From the NCBI GenBank assembly GCA_964415195.1, contig CAYPYD010000002.1, forward strand, positions 124,001 to 188,000: DNA of 64,000 nt. The letters run 5' to 3'. Each line of letters begins with the position of its first letter. Position 1 is the first letter of the stretch. Positions 16,634-24,472 of this stretch are shown here, in pieces. The notes beneath the pieces are model-generated. The model was given only the letters and a program-made list of their open reading frames with translations, was not told the origin of the DNA and ran no database searches. The position numbers and the translations under genes are program-made. The stretch comes from WTXA01 sp964415195 (lineage in GTDB: Bacteria; Bacillota; TC1).

Positions 16634-17244
16634 AACTGAAATTCTGTGGTTTTAGATCTAGAATTGATATTGAAAAAGCTCTAAAGTGTAAGATCGACTA
16701 TATAGGGATTATCTTTGCTAGAAGCAAGAGGCAAGTTGATATGGACCAGGCAAAAGCAATGATTAATGGACTGGATTTCGGGTTTGTTAAATTAGTTGGA
16801 GTATTTATGGACCAAAGGCTAGATGAAGTCCTAAGAATTGCTGAGTATGTAGGTTTAGACATTATACAACTACATGGAAGTGAATCCAATGAATATATAA
16901 TCGAATTGAAATCAAGTTTTAATGGTGATGTTTGGAAGGCTATACCAGGGAGTGAGGAGTATCTTATTGATATTAATGAAAAGCCAGCAGATTTAGTAAT
17001 AATTGATAGCACTAAAGGTGGCGGTAGTGGTGAAGCTGCAGATTGGGAGTTGATTGCCAAGTATCAAGATAATTTCAATAAACCATATTTTCTAGCAGGT
17101 GGTTTAAGGACTGACAATATAGAAAAAGCTCTTAGATTACTTAGTCCAAATGGTCTAGATATAAGCAGTGGTATTGAGGTTAATGGTATGAAAAGTTTAG
17201 ATTTAATGAAAGAAATAAGTAGGATGGTAAAGAAGAATGAATAA
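16630..17244 (+). CDS. trpF: Phosphoribosylanthranilate isomerase
   Basis: The 204-residue TIM-barrel isomerase precedes TrpC in the pathway. The general-base cysteine is in KLKFCGF (residue 6) and the general acid aspartate in VIIDSTKGGGSGEAADW. The phosphate-binding loop FLAGGLRTDNIEKAL and the C-terminal GLDISSGIEVNG are intact. The N-terminal strand reads CGFRSR rather than the usual CGxTR, a mild deviation. It overlaps trpC by 4 bases and trpB by 8 bases. Confidence 0.95.
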   Translation: MKLKFCGFRSRIDIEKALKCKIDYIGIIFARSKRQVDMDQAKAMINGLDFGFVKLVGVFMDQRLDEVLRIAEYVGLDIIQLHGSESNEYIIELKSSFNGDVWKAIPGSEEYLIDINEKPADLVIIDSTKGGGSGEAADWELIAKYQDNFNKPYFLAGGLRTDNIEKALRLLSPNGLDISSGIEVNGMKSLDLMKEISRMVKKNE

Positions 17245-18421
17245 AAATTTTGGAGAATTCGGTGGACAATATGTTCCCGAGACCTTAATGGAAGCTTTAA
17301 TAGAAATTGAAGAAGCATTTAACAAATATAGTATTGATCCTTTATTTATTAAAGAATTGACTGATCTTTACGAAACGGTTGCTAATAGACCATCTAAACT
17401 TTACTATGCCAGTGAAATGACCAAGGATTTAGGTGGTGCCAGAATATATCTTAAAAGAGAAGATTTAAATCATACTGGTTCACACAAGATAAATAATGTG
17501 CTCGGACAAATGTTACTAGCTAAAAAAATGGGTAAGAAGAAAATTATCTGTGAAACAGGAGCTGGTCAACATGGTGTAGCTACAGCTACAATAGCCGCCT
17601 TGTTTAAAATGGAATGCCATGTTTTTATGGGTAAGGAAGATGTAGAAAGACAAGGTCTAAATGTCTTTAGAATGGAGCTTCTTGGAGCTAAGGTAACTAG
17701 TGTGGATTCTGGAACTGGTACCTTAAAGGATGCTGTTAACGAAGCTTTTAGACAATGGACAAGAGAGATTGATGATACTTACTATCTAATGGGTTCAGTA
17801 GTAGGACCTCATCCATTTCCTATTATGGTAAGAGAGTTCCAAAAAATTATTGGAGAAGAAGTAAGAGCACAAATAGAAAGAGTTGAAGGTAGATTGCCTG
17901 ATGCAATAGTAGCTTGTGTTGGTGGTGGTAGTAATGCCATAGGTATTTTCCATGATTTTATAGATGATAAGGAAGTAAGACTAATAGGTGTTGAAGCAGC
18001 AGGTGATGGAATAAATACAAAGTTTCATGCTGCAACGATGTCCAAAGGTAGTACAGGTATATTCCATGGTATGAAATCAAAGTTTTTACAAGATGAATAT
18101 GGCAAAATAATGCCTGTCTATTCCATGTCAGCTGGTCTAGACTACCCAGGAATTGGACCTGAACATGCATATTTATCAAGTATTGGTAGAGCGGAATATT
18201 ATCCTGTTACTGATAAAGAAGCAGTAGAAGCCTTTGAATATCTATCCAAAATGGAGGGTATAATACCAGCAATAGAAAGTGCCCATGCGATTTACTATAC
18301 AATGAATCTTGCTAAGGAACTGGGTAAGGATAAGATTATAGTAGTAAACCTTTCAGGTAGAGGCGATAAGGATGTATATCAAGTTGCAAGGTATAAAGGG
18401 GTGGAATTAGATGGACAATAG
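17237..18421 (+). CDS. trpB: Tryptophan synthase beta chain
   Basis: The 394-residue PLP enzyme condenses indole with serine. The PLP lysine is in LNHTGSHKINN, the catalytic glutamate in CETGAGQHGVA, and the phosphate loop is VGGGSNAIG. It begins GGQYVPETLM, which is normal for TrpB1. It forms an alpha2-beta2 complex with the TrpA encoded next, and the two genes overlap by 11 bases. Confidence 0.97.
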   Translation: MNKNFGEFGGQYVPETLMEALIEIEEAFNKYSIDPLFIKELTDLYETVANRPSKLYYASEMTKDLGGARIYLKREDLNHTGSHKINNVLGQMLLAKKMGKKKIICETGAGQHGVATATIAALFKMECHVFMGKEDVERQGLNVFRMELLGAKVTSVDSGTGTLKDAVNEAFRQWTREIDDTYYLMGSVVGPHPFPIMVREFQKIIGEEVRAQIERVEGRLPDAIVACVGGGSNAIGIFHDFIDDKEVRLIGVEAAGDGINTKFHAATMSKGSTGIFHGMKSKFLQDEYGKIMPVYSMSAGLDYPGIGPEHAYLSSIGRAEYYPVTDKEAVEAFEYLSKMEGIIPAIESAHAIYYTMNLAKELGKDKIIVVNLSGRGDKDVYQVARYKGVELDGQ

Positions 18422-19193
18422 AATAGTTAGGAAATTCAGAGAAATAAAGAATAATGATAAAAAGGCGTTAATAACTTTTCTGACTGCTGGAGATCCAGAT
18501 TTAGATACTTCTTATAGGGTGGCTAAAGAAATGATTGATAATGGAATAGATGTATTAGAAATTGGTATACCTTTTTCAGACCCTTTAGCAGAGGGACCAA
18601 CCATTGAAAAAGCCAGTTATAGAGCACTGGCTAGTAATACAACTACTGATGATGTCTTTAACTTGGTCAAAAGGCTGAGAGAAAACTATGACTTACCTAT
18701 TTTATTAATGCTTTATGTTAACTTGATATACAAGTTTGGGATAGAAAAGTTTATGAAAAAGTGTAATGAAGTGGGAGTAGATGGTTTAATAATACCAGAC
18801 CTGCCTTTTGAAGAAGTAGGTGAGGTTAAGGGTCCTGCCCATAATGAAAATATGGTTATTATTAATTTAGTGGCTCCAACAACTAAGGATTTAAGACTAA
18901 AAAAGATAGTTAGTGAAAGCGAAGGTTTCATCTATTGTGTTTCTTCACTAGGGGTTACTGGAGAAAGAAAGAATATTACTACTGATCTTGGTGATTTCTA
19001 TGATAGATTAAGGAAAGAAACCGACATGCCCCTAGCCTTGGGATTTGGGCTTTCTAACAAAAAACAAATTGACGGACTTCAAGGGAATTGGGATGGCTTT
19101 ATAGTAGGGAGTGCAATTGTTAATATTATTGGACAATATGGTAAAGACGCACCTTCAAAAGTCGGAAATCTAATAAAAAGCTTAAAGGACTAA
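18411..19193 (+). CDS. trpA: Tryptophan synthase alpha chain
   Basis: The 260-residue TIM barrel cleaves indole-glycerol phosphate and channels indole to TrpB. The catalytic glutamate is in VLEIGIPFSDP (counterpart of Glu49). The second catalytic acid, Asp60 in enterobacterial TrpA, is a glutamate here (DPLAEGPTI). FITFLTAGDPD at the N terminus and GFGLSNKKQI near the C terminus are normal. It is the last gene of the operon, and a hairpin begins within its final codons. Confidence 0.95.
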   Translation: MDNRIVRKFREIKNNDKKALITFLTAGDPDLDTSYRVAKEMIDNGIDVLEIGIPFSDPLAEGPTIEKASYRALASNTTTDDVFNLVKRLRENYDLPILLMLYVNLIYKFGIEKFMKKCNEVGVDGLIIPDLPFEEVGEVKGPAHNENMVIINLVAPTTKDLRLKKIVSESEGFIYCVSSLGVTGERKNITTDLGDFYDRLRKETDMPLALGFGLSNKKQIDGLQGNWDGFIVGSAIVNIIGQYGKDAPSKVGNLIKSLKD

Positions 19194-19216
19194 GTATGAA
19201 AAATACTTGGTCCTTT
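19184..19216. terminator. Candidate hairpin at the end of the trp operon
   Basis: A 14-bp stem (19184-19197 with 19203-19216, one G-U) includes the trpA stop region. No T run follows on the plus strand, so it may stabilise the transcript or terminate weakly. Confidence 0.6.
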
Positions 19217-19229
19217 AAAATCTAGAAAG

Positions 19230-19258
19230 ATGAAAAAGCTGCTATTATTTGCTATAAT
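19230..19258 (+). promoter_or_regulatory. Candidate promoter for folP
   Basis: ATGAAA (19230-19235), a 17-base spacer and TATAAT (19253-19258) lie 25 bases before the folP ATG. The -10 is perfect and the -35 is weak. Confidence 0.55.
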
Positions 19259-19282
19259 GTTATCAGATAAAAGGAGTAACTT

Positions 19283-20095
19283 ATGATTATAGGTGATAAA
19301 GTACTAGATTTTAAAAAAAATGCCTATATAATGGGGATTTTAAATATAACACCTGATTCTTTCTCTGACGGGGGAGAATATTTTAATGCCGAAAAATCAC
19401 TGGCTAGAGCTCGTGAAATGGAAAATGAAGGTGCGGCAATAATTGATATTGGCGGTGAATCAACTCGTCCTGGTGCCACTTATGTTGATACGGACGAGGA
19501 ATTAAAAAGAATAATTGAACCAATTAAGCTATTATCAAACAATCTTGGTATACCAATATCTGTAGATACATACAAGGGAGTGGTTGCTGAAGAATCAATA
19601 AAAGCTGGCGCAAATATGATAAATGATATTATGGGACTACAAGGGGATAAAAGATTAGGAGAGGTAGTAGCATACTATCAAGTTCCTATTTGTGTTATGA
19701 TGAATCGTAGATTAATTGAGACTACAGGAGACATATTAAAAGATTTAGATAAATTCATAGGTATTTCCCTGAATTTAGCAAATCAATTTGGTATCAAGGA
19801 AGAAAATATTATACTTGATCCTGGTATTGGATTTGGTATTTCAGCAAATGAAAGTTTCAGACTAATTAATAATTTAGGTTTCCTGAAGAAGTTTGGAAAA
19901 CCTATATTACTAGGTGCCTCAAGAAAAAGAATTGTTTGGGAAACCTTGAAGGTAGAACCTAAAGATGGTTTATCCGGTACATTAGCAACAACAGCTATTG
20001 GTGTTTTCAATGGAGCTGACATTATAAGGGTTCATGATGTGAAAGAAAATGTTGATTGTGCAAGGCTTGCAAAAGAAATATTGAAAAATAAGTAG
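19283..20095 (+). CDS. folP: Dihydropteroate synthase
   Basis: The 270-residue TIM-barrel enzyme condenses p-aminobenzoate with dihydropterin pyrophosphate. Both sulfonamide-family signatures are present: MGILNITPDSFSDGG near the N terminus and DIGGESTRPGA. DPGIGFGISAN and ILLGASRKR follow. AAAAGGAG lies before the ATG. Other folate genes are not adjacent, so it stands apart from a fol cluster. Confidence 0.96.
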   Translation: MIIGDKVLDFKKNAYIMGILNITPDSFSDGGEYFNAEKSLARAREMENEGAAIIDIGGESTRPGATYVDTDEELKRIIEPIKLLSNNLGIPISVDTYKGVVAEESIKAGANMINDIMGLQGDKRLGEVVAYYQVPICVMMNRRLIETTGDILKDLDKFIGISLNLANQFGIKEENIILDPGIGFGISANESFRLINNLGFLKKFGKPILLGASRKRIVWETLKVEPKDGLSGTLATTAIGVFNGADIIRVHDVKENVDCARLAKEILKNK

Positions 20096-20117
20096 AATAT
20101 ATAACTGGAGGATTTAA

Positions 20118-20717
20118 ATGAATGATTTATTAAGACTAAAACTTGACAGAGACGTTAATGTGAAAGAATTTCTGTCATTTTTGGATTTTCATCAATTTCA
20201 ATATAAAACAGAAGAAGAAGAAATATTAAATATACAGACCATGGTTAATGAAAAAAGCTTTTTAGTTGTAATTGATGAGAATAAATTAGAGGAATTCAAG
20301 GTCTTAGTTCTAGTATATAAGGATCTGTTAGCCAATAAGACTCTAAGACATCTAAATATACCAATAGAAAATAGTTTAATAGATTATGAAAAAACCAGGA
20401 AAATTAATACGATAGAATTAGTAGATGAAAACGAACCAAATGGAGATGAAATATTTTCTAAAGCAAACAATGGTGAAATAGCAACAGAAAAAGACATGGA
20501 GGATTCATTCTACGGATATAGGAAAAAGAAAAAAGAGCCAAAAAAGGCAGAACCGATACAAATAATATTAAAAAAGGAAGATTCTCAAGAAGATATTTCA
20601 ATGATGGATAGTGAAGAAGTTAAGTCGGGTAATGGGTTTATTAAGGATCTTTTCAAGGTATTAGGTCTTTTAATTTTCACAGGCATTTTAGTTTTAATAT
20701 TTTTATTGATTAGATAA
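20118..20717 (+). CDS. Hypothetical protein with C-terminal membrane anchor
   Basis: The 199-residue product has an N-terminal globular part (about 1-95), a charged acidic/basic linker (about 110-165, with a KKKKEPKK stretch) and one C-terminal transmembrane helix (about 177-198) that ends in arginine. This layout resembles a tail-anchored protein facing the cytoplasm. Residues 10-80 could form a small alpha/beta domain, but I do not recognise a family. It has a GGAGG ribosome site and is followed 10 bases later by the phosphoglucomutase gene, so the two are probably cotranscribed. Confidence 0.7.
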   Translation: MNDLLRLKLDRDVNVKEFLSFLDFHQFQYKTEEEEILNIQTMVNEKSFLVVIDENKLEEFKVLVLVYKDLLANKTLRHLNIPIENSLIDYEKTRKINTIELVDENEPNGDEIFSKANNGEIATEKDMEDSFYGYRKKKKEPKKAEPIQIILKKEDSQEDISMMDSEEVKSGNGFIKDLFKVLGLLIFTGILVLIFLLIR

Positions 20718-20727
20718 GGGGTTTATA

Positions 20728-22383
20728 ATGGATAATTGGTTAAAAAAGCATCAACAATGGATAAATGATAAAGGGATATCCACAAAGGATAAAGCCTTAC
20801 TTGAAGCTATGACACAAGAAGAGATTAAGGACAATTTTTATCAGGATTTAGAATTTGGTACTGCTGGAATAAGAGGTATAAGAGGTCTTGGTACTGGTAG
20901 GATTAATAAATATTTGATTAGAGCTGTTACTCAAGGTTATTGTGACTATTTAATCGATACTATTAGTGGAGCTAAAGAAATGGGTGTAGTAATTGCCTAT
21001 GATACAAGACACATGTCTAAAGAATTCGCTTTTGAAGCAGCTAAGACATTTTCTGGAAATAGTATAAAGGTTTATATGTATAACAGAATAAGATCTACAC
21101 CTGAGCTATCGTTTGCTATTAGAGAGTTAAAAGCAGCTGGGGGCTTGGTGTTAACAGCAAGTCATAATCCTCCAGAATACAATGGTTATAAGGTTTACAA
21201 TCAACATGGTTGCCAATTATCTACTGAAGAAACTTCAGCAATGACTGATAAAATAAGTGATATTAATAATTTTGCTGAACTAAAATTAGATGAAAAAATT
21301 GAGACTATGATATATGTTATTGATGAAATTGAAGATATTTATGTGGAAAAAGTCAAAGAATTAAGTCTAAATAGGTTCAATGAAGATCTGAATATCGTCT
21401 ATACACCACTATATGGAGTTGGCCTAAAACCCATTAAAAGAATTTTTGATGAAGTAGGCGCTAATTACTTTCTAGTAGAAGAACAATGTGAGGCAAATGG
21501 TGATTTTCCAACAGCAAAAAAACCGAATCCTGAAGAGAAAGAAGCATTGCAAAAAATAATTGAAGAAGGTTATAAAGTTGGAGGAGAAATACTCATTGCA
21601 ACAGATCCTGATGCTGATAGACTTGGAGTCATGGTGCTTCATAATGAGAACTATATTTATTTAACAGGCAATCAAATTGGTGGTTTGTTGATAGATTATA
21701 TTCTTAGTAGCAAGAGAAATATTAAGGATGAGTCATTTATAATTACATCTATAGTTACATCCGATTTTGGAGAGAAAATAGCCGCTTCCTATGGGGTTGG
21801 GACTATACGTACATTTACAGGGTTTAAGAACCTTGGCAAGAAGATGGATGAGATTTTCACAGACAAAGGTGAAGTATACTTTGTTTATGAAGAAAGTATA
21901 GGTTATTTAGCAGAGAATTTCATTAGAGACAAGGATGGTATAAGTGCAGCCTTTTTGATAGCTGAGTTAGCAGGTGTCTTAAAACAAGAGGGTAAAACCT
22001 TGATTGATAAATTAAGTGAGTTATATGGCAGACATGGATTTTATCAAGAAAAACAAATATCATTTGTTATTCCAGGAATTGAGGGAATTGCAACAATTAA
22101 AGGTATCATGAAAGATCTTAGAGACAATGGACCAGGAGAATTTGGTGAGGAACTTGATTTAGCTACAATAAATGACTATCTAACCAAAACGATAGATGAT
22201 GAAAATACAGATCTTCTTTATTATAAATTCACTGATGGTAGTTGGGTAGGAGTAAGACCTTCAGGCACAGAGCCAAAGTTGAAACTCTATATAAATGTTG
22301 TTGGGGAAAGTTTGGATAAGGCTGCATATAAAATCGATAACATAGAGGCCTGGTTCAAGAAGAGAGTTAAGAATTGGTTATAA
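20728..22383 (+). CDS. Alpha-phosphoglucomutase / phosphomannomutase (PgcA-like)
   Basis: The 551-residue alpha-D-phosphohexomutase interconverts hexose 6- and 1-phosphates. All four domain signatures are present: FGTAGIRG, the phosphoserine loop LTASHNPPEYNGYK, metal-binding DPDADRLG, the sugar loop EESIGYL and the phosphate loop RPSGTEPKLKLY. Length and motifs fit the Bacillus PgcA type rather than GlmM. Glucose 1-phosphate would feed UDP-glucose for glycolipids or polysaccharides, and a UgtP-like glycosyltransferase is encoded about 4 kb downstream. It overlaps the next gene by 10 bases. Confidence 0.92.
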   Translation: MDNWLKKHQQWINDKGISTKDKALLEAMTQEEIKDNFYQDLEFGTAGIRGIRGLGTGRINKYLIRAVTQGYCDYLIDTISGAKEMGVVIAYDTRHMSKEFAFEAAKTFSGNSIKVYMYNRIRSTPELSFAIRELKAAGGLVLTASHNPPEYNGYKVYNQHGCQLSTEETSAMTDKISDINNFAELKLDEKIETMIYVIDEIEDIYVEKVKELSLNRFNEDLNIVYTPLYGVGLKPIKRIFDEVGANYFLVEEQCEANGDFPTAKKPNPEEKEALQKIIEEGYKVGGEILIATDPDADRLGVMVLHNENYIYLTGNQIGGLLIDYILSSKRNIKDESFIITSIVTSDFGEKIAASYGVGTIRTFTGFKNLGKKMDEIFTDKGEVYFVYEESIGYLAENFIRDKDGISAAFLIAELAGVLKQEGKTLIDKLSELYGRHGFYQEKQISFVIPGIEGIATIKGIMKDLRDNGPGEFGEELDLATINDYLTKTIDDENTDLLYYKFTDGSWVGVRPSGTEPKLKLYINVVGESLDKAAYKIDNIEAWFKKRVKNWL

Positions 22384-23033
22384 CTACAGAGATAGATCAA
22401 TTGTTTTCAAGTGAAATTGATGATAAAAGACTAGTTGAGAGTTTATTTTCATTGGCTGCAAAGGGTAACTTTATAGAAAAGCATAGATGCTATTTCTTAT
22501 TAAAAGAACTCGGTAGTCAACATGCTGTTCCTCTTATTTTAAAGGCATTTAGAGATGGAGAATTATTAGAAGAAGATACCCTAAGGTTAATTGATATTAC
22601 TACCAATCTAAAGATTGATACACCAATTATATTAAAAAGACTTCTAAATGCTAAGAATCCTTATCTTATTAGAGGTGAAATTATAGCACTAGCAAAAAAT
22701 GGTTCAGTAAAGTCATTGAATATTTTACTGGGACTTGCTACATCTAATAGGGGAAGAATCATAAGACGTGAATTATTTTCCGAGGTTTTTGGATATATGA
22801 TAGGTGAAAATATTGACTTAGGCAAGTATATTGAAGATCAAAAATGGTATAACCAAGACATTAGGAGTTACTTAAGAGATATGGAGCTAATAGGTCCAAA
22901 ATATAATAGGCTAAGTGTTTATCCATCGAATGACTACTGGGCTCTAAAAGTAAGAGCTTTAGGTTTGGATTATGGGTATTTTAAAAATATTGTTGAAAGT
23001 CATTTGGTAAAAAAATCAGTCAAAAGACTTTAG
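22374..23033 (+). CDS. Hypothetical protein, possible HEAT-like helical repeats
   Basis: The 219-residue product starts at a TTG inside the end of the phosphoglucomutase gene, with AAGAGAG about 10 bases upstream. It is rich in leucine and isoleucine with regularly spaced amphipathic helices (for example VESLFSLAAKGN, ILKRLLNAKNPYLI, SLNILLGLATSN), which suggests HEAT or ARM-like repeats used for protein binding. I see no catalytic motif and no signal peptide. The frame is convincing by codon use and tight packing, but the function is unknown. Confidence 0.65.
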   Translation: MVITTEIDQLFSSEIDDKRLVESLFSLAAKGNFIEKHRCYFLLKELGSQHAVPLILKAFRDGELLEEDTLRLIDITTNLKIDTPIILKRLLNAKNPYLIRGEIIALAKNGSVKSLNILLGLATSNRGRIIRRELFSEVFGYMIGENIDLGKYIEDQKWYNQDIRSYLRDMELIGPKYNRLSVYPSNDYWALKVRALGLDYGYFKNIVESHLVKKSVKRL

Positions 23034-23071
23034 ATATCTTTTGATTTATGAGATAATAGGGACATAAAGTC

Positions 23072-23719
23072 ATGCTTAATAGTTTGTTTCAAAAGAAGAA
23101 GATTTGTTTTATTTGCAATTGTAGTACAACTACCTTTATATGTAGTCATTGCAATGAAAAAATTGACTTCTACCAAAATTTAAGGGGGCGATGTAGTTTC
23201 AAGAATTGGGATATGCATTTCACTGCACCTTATCATGAAGGCTACAAAAGGCTGATATGGGATTTAAAGTTTGGTAAGGATACAGGACTAGCAAAAGGCA
23301 TGGCATATTTAATGTTAGAGGGCTATTTGAAATCAATAAAGGATTTGCCTGATTTGATTGGTTACGTTCCAATGGGAAATATCAAGGAAAAACAAAGAGG
23401 TTTCAATCAAAGCAAGATCCTTGCCGAAGAAATAGGAAAGTTAATGAATAGAAATGTTGTTAATCTAATAACACGTAAAGACAATCAATCACTTTATAGA
23501 AATAAAAAAACAGATAGAGAAAGTTTGGTAGTTGACACGATGTGTGTTAAAAGTGGAGATGTTAATAAGAATCATTTAATTATTGATGATGTTTATACAA
23601 CAGGTGCAACAACAAGGGAAACCATCAGGTCTTTAAGAACAAAAGGTTTCAAAAGAGTATCTTTTCTCATCTTTGCCAGGCAAGAAAAACAAGAAAATTT
23701 AGATAATTGGTTTTCATAG
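23072..23719 (+). CDS. comF: ComF family protein (phosphoribosyltransferase fold)
   Basis: The 215-residue protein has an N-terminal zinc-binding cysteine cluster (CFICNCS, then CSHCNEK near residue 30) and a C-terminal PRTase domain with the PRPP motif HLIIDDVYTTGATTRE. The conserved RGFNQSKILAEEIG precedes it. ComF proteins support DNA uptake in competent Gram-positive bacteria, and in most hosts their exact enzymatic activity is unproven. No comEC or comFA is in the window. The gene is followed by a DnaA-box cluster and hpf. comF next to hpf is a common Firmicutes arrangement. Confidence 0.9.
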   Translation: MLNSLFQKKKICFICNCSTTTFICSHCNEKIDFYQNLRGRCSFKNWDMHFTAPYHEGYKRLIWDLKFGKDTGLAKGMAYLMLEGYLKSIKDLPDLIGYVPMGNIKEKQRGFNQSKILAEEIGKLMNRNVVNLITRKDNQSLYRNKKTDRESLVVDTMCVKSGDVNKNHLIIDDVYTTGATTRETIRSLRTKGFKRVSFLIFARQEKQENLDNWFS

Positions 23720-23751
23720 ATAAATGAATTTTATGTGTTGAAATGAAGGAG

Positions 23752-23805
23752 TTATCCACAATATCAACATGAAAGAGTGTTCATAGCTGTGGAAACTGTG
23801 GATAA
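23752..23805. promoter_or_regulatory. Cluster of DnaA boxes upstream of hpf
   Basis: A perfect DnaA box TTATCCACA occurs at 23752-23760. A second perfect box in inverted orientation (TGTGGATAA) occurs at 23797-23805, directly abutted by a 7/9 match in the same orientation (TGTGGAAAC, 23788-23796). All three lie in the 100-base gap between comF and hpf. A weak promoter (TTGAAA 23738-23743, TATCAA 23762-23767) would place the first box between -35 and -10. Confidence 0.7.
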
Positions 23806-23828
23806 ATATATTAAAGGGAGTGAGTTTT

Positions 23829-24362
23829 ATGAGAGTAATTATTAGGGGAAAAGGTGTAGAAGTTACAGAGGCTATGGAAAACTACGTAAAGGAAAAAGCT
23901 AAGAGTTTAATAGACAAATATTTCGGTGATTTTGAGGATATAGAGATCCAAGGTCGTATGAAAGTAGAAAAATTAAAACATTTTGCAGAAATCACAATGC
24001 ACTTTCACAGCTACATGTTAAGAGGTGAATCAGTAACAAATGATATGTACAGTTCTATTGATGAAGCGATTAAAAATATTGAAACACAATACAAGAAACA
24101 TAAAGAACGTCTATCAAGAAAAAACAGCAAGATACATGGCTTGAAAGAAACATATGAACCAGTTGTTGATAAGAGTGAAGAATTAGAAATCATAAGAAGA
24201 AAAAAATTCAGTTTAAAACCGATGAATGAAGAAGAAGCTATTATGCAAATGGATTTATTAAGTCATAATTTCTATGTTTACTTAGATGATGAAACAAATA
24301 ATATTCATGTTGCTTACAAAAGAAAAGAAGGACATTTTGGAATTATAGAAACTGAAAAATAG
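23829..24362 (+). CDS. hpf: Ribosome hibernation promoting factor, long form
   Basis: The protein dimerises 70S ribosomes into inactive 100S particles in slow growth. I choose ATG 23829 (MRVIIRGKGVEV, 177 aa) over the GTG at 23820, because AAAGGGAG sits 8 bases before the ATG. Residues 1-105 are the S30AE domain (VTEAMENYVKEKAKSL, YGxF-like FGDFEDIEI). Residues about 118-177 are the C-terminal dimerisation domain with FSLKPMNEEEAIMQMDLLSHNF and VAYKRKEGHFGIIE. DnaA boxes in its upstream region suggest a link to replication state (inference). Confidence 0.95.
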   Translation: MRVIIRGKGVEVTEAMENYVKEKAKSLIDKYFGDFEDIEIQGRMKVEKLKHFAEITMHFHSYMLRGESVTNDMYSSIDEAIKNIETQYKKHKERLSRKNSKIHGLKETYEPVVDKSEELEIIRRKKFSLKPMNEEEAIMQMDLLSHNFYVYLDDETNNIHVAYKRKEGHFGIIETEK

Positions 24363-24376
24363 TCTGATTATATGTT

Positions 24377-24410
24377 GGGATGTCTCCTTATTGGAGACAT
24401 CCCATTTTTT
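24377..24410 (+). terminator. Intrinsic terminator of hpf
   Basis: An 11-bp stem (24377-24387 with 24393-24403) with a 5-base loop ends in six T residues. Confidence 0.93.
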
Positions 24411-24437
24411 GACTATGTTTCAAAAATATTATATAAT
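24409..24437 (+). promoter_or_regulatory. Promoter for citrate synthase
   Basis: TTGACT (24409-24414), a 17-base spacer and TATAAT (24432-24437) form a near-consensus sigma-A promoter. The -35 overlaps the hpf terminator tail, and the leader is about 30 bases. Confidence 0.8.
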
Positions 24438-24472
24438 ATGAGATGTGTATAAATGGTTTTGGAGGTGTTGCA

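Noticed and set aside
23738..23829. Chromosomal replication origin
   Set aside because: There are DnaA boxes but no dnaA/dnaN/rpmH genes or AT-rich unwinding region next to them, so I call it a regulatory or titration site only.
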